64,000 nt of DNA, from contig CBINHE010000006.1 of assembly GCA_966250375.1 (NCBI GenBank), forward strand, positions 1-64,000, read 5' to 3'. Position numbers and translations under genes: made by a program. Origin of the DNA: CAMLDH01 sp966250375. GTDB taxonomy: Bacteria > Pseudomonadota > Gammaproteobacteria > Burkholderiales > Burkholderiaceae_D. Below, piece by piece: positions 47,777-57,635 of this stretch. The notes beneath the pieces are model-generated. The model was not told where the DNA came from. It was given only the letters and a program-made list of their open reading frames with translations, and made no database searches. Position 1 is the first letter of the stretch, and the number at the start of each line of letters is the position of its first letter.

Positions 47777-49111
47777 CTATTTATTCGCTTCAAGATAGGG
47801 CTTGAGCGTTTTCGCATAAAAGAACATGGAGACAACCATGGCGACCGTCAATACGGCAAGCGCATAACGCAGCCCCTCCTGACCTGCGGACTGCGCCAGC
47901 GCATCACTCAACATTTCTACCGAAACCGGTCCAATGCCAAAGCCAAGCACCGTATAGAAAACGACGTACACGGCATTGGCGACTGCCCTCTGGTGTGCAG
48001 AGATGATATTGCTTAATGCCGCCACGCTGCCGGCATAAATCCATGAGGCAAAGAAGCACATCAATATGAAAAATATCATTACCTGGGGCATGTCCACCCC
48101 CATCAATTGCATTCCGATGCCGGCTGGCCAGAGAAAATAGGCTAATGATGTCGGTATCGTGACACCGACCCCCATCAATGGAATGCCCAGTTGCCATCGC
48201 ACGTCACGCTTCACCAGGCGAGTACAGAACCAACCACTCAGTAGAACGCCCGTTATCATGCCGATGGGCAGGAACGTGCCTGTCAGCAGGCCTGCCTGTT
48301 TGAGCGTCATATCATGACTACGTATAAGGAAACTGATGTTCCATGTGGTCATGCCCATCAACCAAAAAGTGGCGAAACCATTCGCAAGCATGAGGTACCT
48401 GAACGCGGCCGAGGATAATATCCCGCGTAAGGTTTGCAGCAGTGGCACCTGGATATAGACGGCCGGGGTATCCCATGCTCCCCGACGCGGCTCGGGTACC
48501 GTCGTCCACATGAGCAAGGCCAGAACGATTCCAGGCAGCCCGGCCATAAAGAATGCCATCCTCCAACCATATTGCTGCGCAATCCACGCGCCTCCCGCTA
48601 TCGCAAACAGCGCGGCGACGAAAGAGCCAGCCGTAAGCACGCTCATAGCCAAGGGGCGCTGCTCCCTAGGGTAATAATCGGCAATCATCGATAGCGAGGC
48701 GGGCGTACTTCCTGCCTCGCCTACTGCGACCCCCGTTCTGGCAAGAACCAGCTGCCAATAGTTAACTGCCAAGCCGCAAAAAGTCGTCATGAAACTCCAT
48801 AGGGCACAGCAAACAGCAAGTACGTTGCGGCGGTTACCTTTATCCGCCAACCGCGCGATTGGAATGGAGCCGGCCGCATAAAAGAAAGCAAACCAGAGTC
48901 CTGCAAGCAAGCACATCTGCGTGTCGGTGGCGAGAAACTCTTTTTTTATGGGTTCGAGAACCGCACCTATTAGTTGACGATCAATCGCATTGCACATAAC
49001 GACGATCATTAGAATAATCAGCGAATAATGCGTCCGCCATTGTGAAGGCTTATCCGCAACATATCCTTGAGATCGGTCTGGTCTGGATGAGGATGATGGT
49101 TCGTAACGCAT
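47777..49111 (-). CDS. MFS transporter (spinster-like)
   Basis: A 444-residue major facilitator with about 12 hydrophobic segments. The first helix (YSLIILMIVVMCNAIDRQLIG, about 29-49) carries the IDRQ motif typical of spinster-like MFS. The loop motif ARLADKGNRRNVL follows helix 2, and RTGVAVGEAGSTPASLSMIADYYPREQR lies near residue 127-154, another family hallmark. GGGAGC precedes the ATG. The substrate is unknown. It lies between kinases 3 and 2; a truncated relative at 40139-40441 holds the equivalent place upstream of DUF1329. Confidence 0.9.
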   Translation of the reverse strand: MRYEPSSSSRPDRSQGYVADKPSQWRTHYSLIILMIVVMCNAIDRQLIGAVLEPIKKEFLATDTQMCLLAGLWFAFFYAAGSIPIARLADKGNRRNVLAVCCALWSFMTTFCGLAVNYWQLVLARTGVAVGEAGSTPASLSMIADYYPREQRPLAMSVLTAGSFVAALFAIAGGAWIAQQYGWRMAFFMAGLPGIVLALLMWTTVPEPRRGAWDTPAVYIQVPLLQTLRGILSSAAFRYLMLANGFATFWLMGMTTWNISFLIRSHDMTLKQAGLLTGTFLPIGMITGVLLSGWFCTRLVKRDVRWQLGIPLMGVGVTIPTSLAYFLWPAGIGMQLMGVDMPQVMIFFILMCFFASWIYAGSVAALSNIISAHQRAVANAVYVVFYTVLGFGIGPVSVEMLSDALAQSAGQEGLRYALAVLTVAMVVSMFFYAKTLKPYLEANK

Positions 49112-49150
49112 TTGCTTGCTCCCATTGTCTTGGCAAACATCTTTACTCTT

Positions 49151-52100
49151 TCACTCTTCTTGCGCCTGCAGGTAAGGGGCGTCGAGGCTCCTGGTATTTG
49201 CATTTTGAGGAAGGGTAAAGATAAAAGTAGATCCTCCTCCGAGTGATGACTCCACCCAGATCCGTCCGCCGTGGTGCTCCACGATTTTCTTGCAAAGTGC
49301 CAAACCGATGCCGGTGCCGGGGTAGCGGCCACGGTTGTGCAGACGCTGAAACATCACAAAAATGCGCTCGAAATATTCCGGCGCGATGCCGATGCCATTG
49401 TCTTGTACGGAAAGACGCCAGAAACCGTCTTCAGGTTCAGCATGAATATAAATTTCCGGGGGCTGATCGCGCCGGAACTTGATGGCATTGGCGATCAGGT
49501 TCTGGAACAATTGCGTCATTTGCCCCGCATCCCCCATGACGGTAGGCAAGGGGTCGCATCTGATGTGCGCGCCACTTTCGGCAATCGCCAAGTGCACAGA
49601 GCGCATCGCCATTTTCGCCGCTGCCGTACAGTTAATCGGCTGGAATGGTTTCGCCTGGGTTCCCACGCGCGAATAGGCCAGCAAATCCTGAATCAGGGCT
49701 TTCATCCGCTTGGCACCCTCAACGGCGAACCCGATGAATTCATGCGCATTGGCATCGAGCTGGTCTGCGTACTGTCGCTCCAGCAGTTCCATGTAACTTG
49801 CCACCATACGTAGCGGCTCTTGCAGATCGTGCGAAGCAACGTAAGCCATTTGTTCCAGTTCGGCATTGGAGCGCGCCAATTCCTGCGAGCGTTGCGCAAG
49901 AACCACCTCGGCCCGCTTGCGCTCCATCACCTCGGACTCCAGTTGCCGATTACTCTGTTGCAGTTCGCTGGTGCGTTCCTGCACGCGTCTTTCCAGCTCC
50001 TCGTGCGCTTTGCGCAGCGCTTCTTCTGCGCGCTTGAGCTCAGTCAGGTCGAGCACGAAAGAGATAGCCTGCTTTGGCGAACCTTCCAGCAAGGCGACAC
50101 CGACCATTACCGGGACACGACTGCCATCTTTGCGAATGAACTCGCTTTCAAAAGGGGTAATGGCACCGGTCTTCATGATTTTTTCAACACCACGAATATC
50201 GGTGGCACTGTATTCCGGCGCAGTAAGCGAACGGATCTTGCCGGACAGCAGGTCTTGCCGCGAGTAGCCCACGATCTGAAGATAGGCCTCGTTCGCATCG
50301 AGGACGCCGCCGTTCAGATCCGAGAAGCCGATGCCGATGATGTTGGATTCCACCAGGCGTCGGATGCGGGCTTCCCGCTCCCGCAATGCTTCCTCGGCCC
50401 GCTTGCGTTCGGCATTTTCCTGCTGGAGGTCGCTATAGAGCTGGGCGTTCTCCAATGAAATGGCGGCTTGGGAAGCCAACAGTTCCATCACCGCCACCCG
50501 GTCCGGGGTGAACGCATGCGTGACGAGATTGTTTTCCAGATACAGTAACCCGATCAAGGTCGCTTGCCGGATGATCGGCAGACAGAACAGCGATTTCGGC
50601 TGCCGCTGGGTAAAGTAGGGATCGCCGGCAAACGGGTGCGGTGCGGTCGCATCTGCCAGAAGGACTTTTTCCTGGCTGCGCCGAACATAGTTCAAGATCG
50701 ATTCCGGCAACGCCGATGCAGGAAGGTCGGGCTCGTGTCGTAGTTGGACGCGCACATCCTGCTGTGCAACATGGGTCTCGGCCACCAGAGACAACTGGGC
50801 CTGGCGAACAAGGAGCAAATAACCGCTCTGCGCACCGACATTTTCGATCACGATGCGCATCAAGGTGTCGGCCAGTTCGTCGAGCACGATCCGGCCCGAA
50901 ATCGCTTGCGTAGCCTTGGCGACCGACAGTAAATCGAGCTGCGCGACTCCGTTCCATGGTGTAGTGGAAGCAAGCACCTGCTGCTGAGTTTGCAGTTGCG
51001 GATAACGGGCATCGAGTTGTTGGACCTTGCCATCGGCACCCCAGCGCGCATAACAGCCTCGCGCCTCTCGCAGGTACAGGTCGGCGCTTGTAGTGATGCC
51101 TCGCTTTCGGTAAAACGCCGAGGCGCGTTCATAAGCGATGGCCTCGTTCTGGACAAAGCCGTTCGCATGGGCGCAACGAATTGCTTCCTCATAAAGTCGC
51201 ATCGCCGCCTCGCTGTTGCCGTCCAGGCGGGCGATCTCTGCCGACACCAGCGCGTACTTGTCGCGGAAGGTCGGCGGATAGTTTTCGGCCCACTCGCGCA
51301 GTTGCGCTTGCAGCGCCATCAAGCGTTCGCGCCATGCGCGCTGCTCTTCGGCGCAAACCGTCTCATAACCCGCCGCCCCTGTGAGCGCAGTGTAGTAGAC
51401 GTAGTCCAGCATCTTGGTATTGTGGCTAAATGTCGGCACTAGCGGCGCTGCCTGTTGGAAGGCCGCGAGGGCCGCCTGGTAGTCGCCGGACAGGAACCGT
51501 GCCTGCATCTTGAGGGTCCAGTACCAGCCGGCCAGCGCGGGCATCCGGTTGCCGCTCAGTTGCGCCTCGAATGTCGCTTCGTCGAAGGCGGCTCCGTCTG
51601 CCGCGGAAGGGTTTGCGGTCTGGCCCCGCAAGCTTGCGATGAAACGTTGCTGACTCACAATGATGTCCGCTACGTCGCGAAACCTGGCTTTTCGTACAAA
51701 CTCCAGGTTTTTCTCCGATTCAGGCCATATCGTGTCCAAGCGGTCGCCTCGAATGAGGCTCTCTGCAACTGTGAAAAAGCAGCTATCGCAAGCAGTGGCT
51801 AGATCACCGGTTTCGCCGCCGGTACGAAAAGCCGTCCGGAGAACTTCGATCACGCTGGCGACCGGCTGCGTCCATAAGGCAACGATTCCCGTCGAGAGAT
51901 AGACCTTTGCCTGATAGGCAGCGTAGCCGTGTTTCTCGACCAGGTCGCAGGCAAGCTTGGCAAAGCGATACCCCTCGGCATAACGCTGGAAGGCAGGCCC
52001 GAGAATTGCGCCGAAACAGCCGTAGCCGTAAGCGGAAGCGCCGCTCGTTCCGTGCTTCAGGATCAAGTTCACCATGTGGCAAGTGGATAAGTACTGCAAA

Positions 52101-54562
52101 TTGGTGTCGGTAAAGGCTGCAGGGGGGATTAACACCGCGCACACGTCCATGGTGGCCAGCATGTCCGGGTCGGTCATCAGCGGCAGATCGATCAGGCTCT
52201 CGATGGAGCGCTCGCCCAAGTTCTGCCAGATCTTCGCGTATTCGACCTCGACCTGCTCCCAGCTGGGGTGCGCCGGCATGTCGATGCCGAACAGGTGCAA
52301 GCAGGCCAGCGCGCTGGCGACCGCCTGCTGGTTCTCCGATTTCATGACATGCAGCACGACTTTCAGGCGATAGGCCAGAGCCTGGTCGCTTTTCGAGACG
52401 CTGTGCTGCAGCAACTTGACGATGAGCTGTTCGGCACTCTCGAAATCACCGCTCAGGAATTCACATTCGGCGCGCTCCAGCCACAGCTGGTGCATGAGTT
52501 CATAGCGATCGGCCCAGTCGCTTTCCTCCAGCATGGCCATGCCGGCGGCGAGATAGACACGCGCCGACACGTAAGCCGCCGCTCCCTTGGCCTTTGTCCC
52601 GGCGCGCAGATTGATCTGCGCCACCTGCGCTTTCTCATCTCGATCAAGCAGCAGGGCGGCCCCCCGGTTGAGCTGGCTCGCGACATCGAATAGCGACTCG
52701 GCCAGTTCGTCGGCCGTCAGATTCGCTACGAGTACGCGGCCGATGTGCAGGTGGAGCTGGCTGCGATGTTCTTGTGGCAGCAGTGAGTAGGCGGCCTGCT
52801 GGATGCGGTCGTGCAGGAACTTGCCGGTGCCGTTGGCGCATACGATCAAGCCTTCATGGATCGCCGGCGCGAGGGATTGCTCCACCTCGGCCTGTCCGCA
52901 GATCAGCGCCAGACGCCGCAGCTCGAACTTGTTGCCAAGGCAAGCGGCGCGCTGCAGTACATGTTGGGTGTCAGCAGGAAGCCGCCGCAACTTGCTCACC
53001 ACCAAGTCGACCACATTGTCGGCGAAGTCCTTGGTCGCGATGCTGTCGAGGTCCCACCGCCAGCCCCGGTGGTTGGCATCATGCTGCAACAAACCTTCTT
53101 CCCGTAGTGAACTCAGGAACTGGGTGAAGAAGAACGGGTTGCCACCGGTTCTTTCAAATATCTGGCGCGTCAGCGGTTGGCAGGACTCGGTTTGCGCATG
53201 GAGCACGTCAGCCACCAGCCGGTTCAGAGACGTGACCGACAGCGGCGCGAGTTCGAGGTTCGTCACCGGCACACCGCCATGCCGGATCGCCTCGAAGCCG
53301 ACTCGCAGCGGGTGTGCCGGGCTCACCTCGTTGTCGCGGTAAGCGCCAATGAGCAGCAGGTAGCGGATGTCGGCGTGGGTGAGCAGGTACTCAACGAGTT
53401 TGAGGCTTGCGGCATCGATCCACTGCAGATCATCAAGGAACAGCACCAATGGGTGTTCTTTGCGGGTGAACACCGCCATGAAATTCCGGAATGCCATGTG
53501 AAAGCGGTTTTGCGCCTCGGTCGGCGGCAGCGACGGCACCGGCGCTTGCTTGCCGATGATAAGTTCGACCTGCGGCAGCACATCGACGATCAACTGACCG
53601 TTGATGCCGAGCGCGGTCTGGATCTGTTGCCGCCAGTCGCTGATACGCGCTTCGCTTTCGGCCAGCAACTGCTGCACCAGTTCGCGAAACGCCTGTGTCA
53701 GGGGGACGTAAGGACTATCGCGCTGGTACTGGTCGAACTTGCCGGAAATGAAGTAACCGTGTTTTTTGAGGATCGGTTGATGCAATTCACCCACGAGCGC
53801 GGACTTGCCGATGCCGGAATAACCTGACACCGTCACCATCGCCGCTTGGCCGCTCGCTGCCATGCGGTCGAAGGCGGCGAGAAGCTGCGCTATTTCCTTC
53901 TCGCGGCCGTACAGCTTGTGCGGAATCTGGATGTGATCGGGCACATCTTGCGTGCCGAGCGGGAACGGCTCGATGCGTCTGCCTGCCTGCCATTGCGTCA
54001 GGCAGCGATCGAGATCGGCCTGCAAGCCGCGCGCGCTTTGGTAGCGGTCCTCCGGCAGCTTGGCGAGCAATCGCATGACGATGTCCGAGACGGGCTGCGG
54101 CACGGTAGGGTCAATGTCGCGCAACGGCTGCGGGAGACGGGCGACATGGCAATGCACCCATTCCAATGGATCATTCCCCTGAAACGGCAACTGCCCGGCA
54201 AGCATGCGATAAAACAGCATGCCCAGCGAATAAAAATCCGCTCGGTAATCGACAGGGCGATTCATGCGCCCGGTTTGCTCGGGGGAGAAATATGCCCAAT
54301 CCGCAGCCGCCGGATTCTGCTGCGGGGTGGTTTGCCGGTCGTCGGCACTGGCGATGCGCAAGTCGAGCAGGCCAAGCTGCCCATGGTCCATGCTCACGAT
54401 CACATTGGCGGGGTGCAAATCGTGGTGGATGAGGCGTACGGCATGCAGGTCAGCCAAGGTGTGCGCCAGTTGTGATGCCAGGCGCAGGCAGGTCGGTATA
54501 TCGAGCCTATAGTGCGTCAGGACCGTGTCTAGCTGTTCCCCGGCAACCTTGTTCAGGGTCAT
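49151..54562 (-). CDS. Giant sensor kinase 3 (kinase C-lobe-AAA-GAF-PAS-HK, no receiver)
   Basis: About 1803 residues. ATG 54562 is well supported by AGGAGG eight nt upstream and begins right at the hinge of the kinase fold. The N-lobe is therefore absent; the catalytic loop reads IHHDLHPANVIVS (about 46) and the DFG site LLDLRIAS. Then follow the AAA ATPase (GYSGIGKSALVGE; LFLDDLQWIDAASL), helical middle, GAF (IVLDELADTLMRIVIENVGA onward), PAS (IIGIGFSDLNGG) and a coiled coil (ELERRVQERTSELQQSNRQL). The histidine kinase is of bacteriophytochrome type, with ASHDLQEPLRMVASY (His near 1578) and an ATPase domain ending GRYPGTGIGLALCKKIVEHH. No receiver domain follows. It heads the minus-strand gene series. 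Confidence 0.88.
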   Translation of the reverse strand: MTLNKVAGEQLDTVLTHYRLDIPTCLRLASQLAHTLADLHAVRLIHHDLHPANVIVSMDHGQLGLLDLRIASADDRQTTPQQNPAAADWAYFSPEQTGRMNRPVDYRADFYSLGMLFYRMLAGQLPFQGNDPLEWVHCHVARLPQPLRDIDPTVPQPVSDIVMRLLAKLPEDRYQSARGLQADLDRCLTQWQAGRRIEPFPLGTQDVPDHIQIPHKLYGREKEIAQLLAAFDRMAASGQAAMVTVSGYSGIGKSALVGELHQPILKKHGYFISGKFDQYQRDSPYVPLTQAFRELVQQLLAESEARISDWRQQIQTALGINGQLIVDVLPQVELIIGKQAPVPSLPPTEAQNRFHMAFRNFMAVFTRKEHPLVLFLDDLQWIDAASLKLVEYLLTHADIRYLLLIGAYRDNEVSPAHPLRVGFEAIRHGGVPVTNLELAPLSVTSLNRLVADVLHAQTESCQPLTRQIFERTGGNPFFFTQFLSSLREEGLLQHDANHRGWRWDLDSIATKDFADNVVDLVVSKLRRLPADTQHVLQRAACLGNKFELRRLALICGQAEVEQSLAPAIHEGLIVCANGTGKFLHDRIQQAAYSLLPQEHRSQLHLHIGRVLVANLTADELAESLFDVASQLNRGAALLLDRDEKAQVAQINLRAGTKAKGAAAYVSARVYLAAGMAMLEESDWADRYELMHQLWLERAECEFLSGDFESAEQLIVKLLQHSVSKSDQALAYRLKVVLHVMKSENQQAVASALACLHLFGIDMPAHPSWEQVEVEYAKIWQNLGERSIESLIDLPLMTDPDMLATMDVCAVLIPPAAFTDTNLQYLSTCHMVNLILKHGTSGASAYGYGCFGAILGPAFQRYAEGYRFAKLACDLVEKHGYAAYQAKVYLSTGIVALWTQPVASVIEVLRTAFRTGGETGDLATACDSCFFTVAESLIRGDRLDTIWPESEKNLEFVRKARFRDVADIIVSQQRFIASLRGQTANPSAADGAAFDEATFEAQLSGNRMPALAGWYWTLKMQARFLSGDYQAALAAFQQAAPLVPTFSHNTKMLDYVYYTALTGAAGYETVCAEEQRAWRERLMALQAQLREWAENYPPTFRDKYALVSAEIARLDGNSEAAMRLYEEAIRCAHANGFVQNEAIAYERASAFYRKRGITTSADLYLREARGCYARWGADGKVQQLDARYPQLQTQQQVLASTTPWNGVAQLDLLSVAKATQAISGRIVLDELADTLMRIVIENVGAQSGYLLLVRQAQLSLVAETHVAQQDVRVQLRHEPDLPASALPESILNYVRRSQEKVLLADATAPHPFAGDPYFTQRQPKSLFCLPIIRQATLIGLLYLENNLVTHAFTPDRVAVMELLASQAAISLENAQLYSDLQQENAERKRAEEALREREARIRRLVESNIIGIGFSDLNGGVLDANEAYLQIVGYSRQDLLSGKIRSLTAPEYSATDIRGVEKIMKTGAITPFESEFIRKDGSRVPVMVGVALLEGSPKQAISFVLDLTELKRAEEALRKAHEELERRVQERTSELQQSNRQLESEVMERKRAEVVLAQRSQELARSNAELEQMAYVASHDLQEPLRMVASYMELLERQYADQLDANAHEFIGFAVEGAKRMKALIQDLLAYSRVGTQAKPFQPINCTAAAKMAMRSVHLAIAESGAHIRCDPLPTVMGDAGQMTQLFQNLIANAIKFRRDQPPEIYIHAEPEDGFWRLSVQDNGIGIAPEYFERIFVMFQRLHNRGRYPGTGIGLALCKKIVEHHGGRIWVESSLGGGSTFIFTLPQNANTRSLDAPYLQAQEE

Positions 54563-54899
54563 CGGCAAGCCCTCCTGTCTGTTGGGCAGCATACCGGGTC
54601 TCACGATGGCCGATACAGGCATCTCTTGGATGATTTTGCCCTCGAACCGAAAGCGAACTGATTGCGGATAGTCAAATTAAAATATGACTCACTGTCTGTA
54701 GACAAGTTCATGACGGTAGCAAGGGGGGATTGCATCCGGCTTGCAGTACCTTGACTTGCGGCTATGACGCTATTGCCACGACCTGCAAAAAACAGTGGGG
54801 AGTGGCGGTGTGGACTATGGAGTGGCTTCATGCAATCCCCTTGGAACACGTCCATCCTGAATTGATGGATGAAAACAATCAATGTAGAATCTGCCAATT
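54563..54899. other. Divergent promoter region of kinase 3 and the B12-controlled operon
   Basis: About 340 bases between the minus-strand kinase 3 start and the plus-strand cobalamin riboswitch. I see no gene; it must contain both promoters, but I cannot place them with confidence. Confidence 0.4.
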
Positions 54900-55092
54900 A
54901 TGCGAATGGTGCCCTCCTGCTTGTCTGCCGGAGGGTGAAACGGGAAGCCGGTGACACAAGAGATCGCATTTCTTGCCAGCCCGGCGCAGCCCCCGCTGCT
55001 GTAAGCCTGACGAATTTGTCCAAACGCCACTGTGCAAAGCATGGGAAGGCAAGGACAGAAGAGGATGACGGCGAGCCAGAATACCGGCCAGG
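54900..55092 (+). promoter_or_regulatory. Cobalamin (B12) riboswitch
   Basis: All conserved blocks of the cobalamin riboswitch appear in order: GGTGCC (54908-54913), GGGTGAAACGGGAAGCCGGTG (54933-54953), the B12-box-like CAGCCCCCGCTGCTGTAA (about 54987-55004), CCACTG (about 55027-55032), GGGAAGGC and GGATGACGGCGAGCCAGAA, ending ATACCGGCC (55081-55089). A further leader of about 240 nt separates it from the receptor ATG. It should lower expression of the downstream TonB receptor and chelatase genes when adenosyl- or methylcobalamin is plentiful. Confidence 0.93.
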
Positions 55093-55331
55093 CGCATTTA
55101 GCTAATGGTGCAAAGCCCGGGGAGTGGTTTTGTCCGTTTGATTTCGGTACCTATTGACTGTTTCCAATTGATTTCGCTCATCGCGAGCATTGCCTATGCA
55201 CGTGTACTGCACCGGTTTGCATCGTCGTCCGCAGTCGTTATTGGAAGTTGATATTTCGTAAGCGCATGCAAACGGCGGTTCCTTTTTTTCGCGTAATGCC
55301 CCTGTCTTCGATCTGATCTCAGGAAAAAATA

Positions 55332-57425
55332 ATGCGCATTCTTCATTTGCAATCTTCACTGTTAGTCTCTCTTCTGGCTGGCGTCAGCCTGGCCAATGCA
55401 GCCGGCATTCCCACGTTGCAAGAAGTGGTTGTCAATGGTGCCAGCAATAGCTTGGTCGGCGTGGCGGACTCCGCCACCGAAGGCACGGTCACCGCCAAAC
55501 AACTCGCCAATCGCCCTTTGCTGCGCCCGGCAGAAGTCATGGAAACGGTGCCTGGCATGATCGTCACCCAGCACTCCGGTGACGGCAAAGCCAACCAATA
55601 TTTTTTGCGCGGGTTTAACCTCGATCACGGCAGCGATTTCGCGACGACGTTGATGGGCATGCCGGTGAACGTGGCGAGTCATGCTCACGGTCAAGGCTAT
55701 ATGGACCTCAATTTCCTGATCCCGGAACTGGTTTCCAGCATTAAATACCGGAAAGGCGTTTATGCCGCCGATGATGGCGATTTTGCCACCACCGGTTCTG
55801 CACGCATCGACTACCAGCGCCAACTGAAGGCCTCGTTTGCCAATGTCACGTTGGGCGCTAATCGATTCCGCCGTTTCCTTGGCGCTGGTAGCGGCGAAAT
55901 CAATGGTTTCCAGGTGTTGGGCAGTGTGGAGGCAGCCGGCAATGATGGTCCTTGGGATCAGCCGGAAAATCTTCGCAAAATCAATGCAGTCCTACGCTTG
56001 TCCAAAGGAAATGCGGCCAATGGTTTCGCCATCACCGCGATGGCCTACCAAGCCGAGTGGAAAGCCACCGAGCATGTGCCGGAGCGCGCCATCACCAGTG
56101 GGGAAATCGGGCGCTTTGGCGCGCTGTCCCCTGACGATGGCGGCAAGACCCACCGCTACAGCCTGTCGGGCGAGTGGGCCAAAACAGACGCTGTCGGCGC
56201 CAGCAAGCTCAGCGCTTATGTCATCGATTACGGCCTCAATTTATTTTCCACACCGTCCGGCTTTATCAATGGCGTGCAAGGGGATCAACACGAACAAGCC
56301 GATCAGCGCACGACCTGGGGTGGTCAGACAAACCACTCCTGGTTCTTCGGACCGGACCTGAAAAATACGGAGTTAACCGTCGGTCTGCAGGTGCGTCAAG
56401 ACAGAATTGACAACGTCGGCCTGTACAACACAGTCAATCGTGTGCGTACCGACACCGTACGTCAGGACAGCATTACTGAAACCGCAACCGGCCTGTTTGC
56501 AGAAGCGCGCAGCCAATGGAATCCCTGGTTGCGCAGCATCGTCGGCATGCGTCAGGACTACATCAAGGCAAATGCTGCCGCGACTGGCGGCCAGTTCAAC
56601 ATGCGCAATGGCGGCAGTGTCAGCGCCAGTCAGACCAGTCCCAAACTCAGTGTCGTCTTCGGACCCTTTGGCGAACAGGCCAACACGGAGTTCTATGCCA
56701 ACACGGGTTACGGTTTTCACAGCAATGATGTGCGCGGCGCGACGAGCGTGGTCAATCCGGTCGATGGTGCGGCGACAGAAAAACTGGCCTTGTTTTCCAA
56801 AGCCAAAGGTTCGGAAATCGGCATGCGTACCAAGCCTCTTTCGGGCTGGAGCAGCAGCCTGTCGTTCTGGCGCATGGAATTGGGATCGGAATTGGTATTT
56901 GTCGGCGATGAAGGCGTCACCGAAGCGCGCGGTGCATCGGTTCGGCATGGTGTGGAATGGTCCAACTACATTACCCCCAATGACTGGCTGATCATCGACG
57001 GCGATATTGCCTGGTCCAAAGCCCGCTTCAAGGAGCCGGTGGACGGCAATGGCGGCACGTATGTACCGAATGCGATTCCGCTTACCGCTTCGCTCGGCAT
57101 CACCGCCGACAATGGCGGAAAGTGGTTTGGCGGACTACGGATGCGTTATCTGGGCGCCTATGCGCTGGAAGAAACCGGTCAGGAAAAATCGTCGCCGTTC
57201 TGGACCACCAACCTCAAGCTGGGCTATCGCATCGAACCGAAGATGCAACTGAGTTTTGACGTGCTCAACCTGTTTGATCGCCCGGCGAATGACATCGAAT
57301 ACTGGGGCGGCGCTTGCACGCGCAACGAACAGGCCAGTGGTACGTGCAATGGCGGGATTGACGGCCGCTTGGTTCACCCGTTGGAACCGCGCACGTTTCG
57401 GGTCAGCCTGAGAGTGTCGTTCTAA
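55332..57425 (+). CDS. B12-riboswitch-controlled TonB-dependent receptor
   Basis: A 697-residue outer-membrane receptor. The signal peptide (about 1-23, LLVSLLAGVSLANAA) is followed by a TonB-box-like LQEVVVNGAS. A plug domain follows (about 45-160) with VMETVPGMIVTQHSGDGKANQYFLRGFNLDHG, shown here only as a motif region, and then the beta-barrel. It ends in the canonical aromatic SLRVSF. AGGAAAA precedes the ATG. It is the first gene after the cobalamin riboswitch, so a corrinoid or a related cobalt or tetrapyrrole ligand is likely. It does not look like a close BtuB. A perfect REP-like hairpin separates it from the TolQ-like gene. Confidence 0.88.
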   Translation: MRILHLQSSLLVSLLAGVSLANAAGIPTLQEVVVNGASNSLVGVADSATEGTVTAKQLANRPLLRPAEVMETVPGMIVTQHSGDGKANQYFLRGFNLDHGSDFATTLMGMPVNVASHAHGQGYMDLNFLIPELVSSIKYRKGVYAADDGDFATTGSARIDYQRQLKASFANVTLGANRFRRFLGAGSGEINGFQVLGSVEAAGNDGPWDQPENLRKINAVLRLSKGNAANGFAITAMAYQAEWKATEHVPERAITSGEIGRFGALSPDDGGKTHRYSLSGEWAKTDAVGASKLSAYVIDYGLNLFSTPSGFINGVQGDQHEQADQRTTWGGQTNHSWFFGPDLKNTELTVGLQVRQDRIDNVGLYNTVNRVRTDTVRQDSITETATGLFAEARSQWNPWLRSIVGMRQDYIKANAAATGGQFNMRNGGSVSASQTSPKLSVVFGPFGEQANTEFYANTGYGFHSNDVRGATSVVNPVDGAATEKLALFSKAKGSEIGMRTKPLSGWSSSLSFWRMELGSELVFVGDEGVTEARGASVRHGVEWSNYITPNDWLIIDGDIAWSKARFKEPVDGNGGTYVPNAIPLTASLGITADNGGKWFGGLRMRYLGAYALEETGQEKSSPFWTTNLKLGYRIEPKMQLSFDVLNLFDRPANDIEYWGGACTRNEQASGTCNGGIDGRLVHPLEPRTFRVSLRVSF

Positions 57426-57470
57426 GTAACCGAACAGAATTCATTGTCATTGTAATTTCTGCGCGATATT

Positions 57471-57547
57471 TTTTGTAGGAGCGGGCCATGCCCGCGACCG
57501 TCTGTACACGCTAACGCCAATCGCGGGCATGGCCCGCTCCTACAAAA
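57471..57547. repeat. Perfect 27-bp REP-like inverted repeat
   Basis: The arms 57471-57497 and 57521-57547 are exact reverse complements (core GTAGGAGCGGGCCATGCCCGCGA), with a 23-nt spacer. It has the form of a paired REP sequence, as spread by RAYT-type transposases in many proteobacteria. On RNA it forms a very stable stem that may stabilise the receptor mRNA 3' end or lower readthrough into the TolQ-like gene. Confidence 0.85.
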
Positions 57548-57635
57548 ACAAGCGCAATTTCTTTTGCGTGACTACTCGCCTACGGCGATGCCATATCCCC
57601 CCAACTGCAACTCCCAAATGATTAAAGGAACACCG

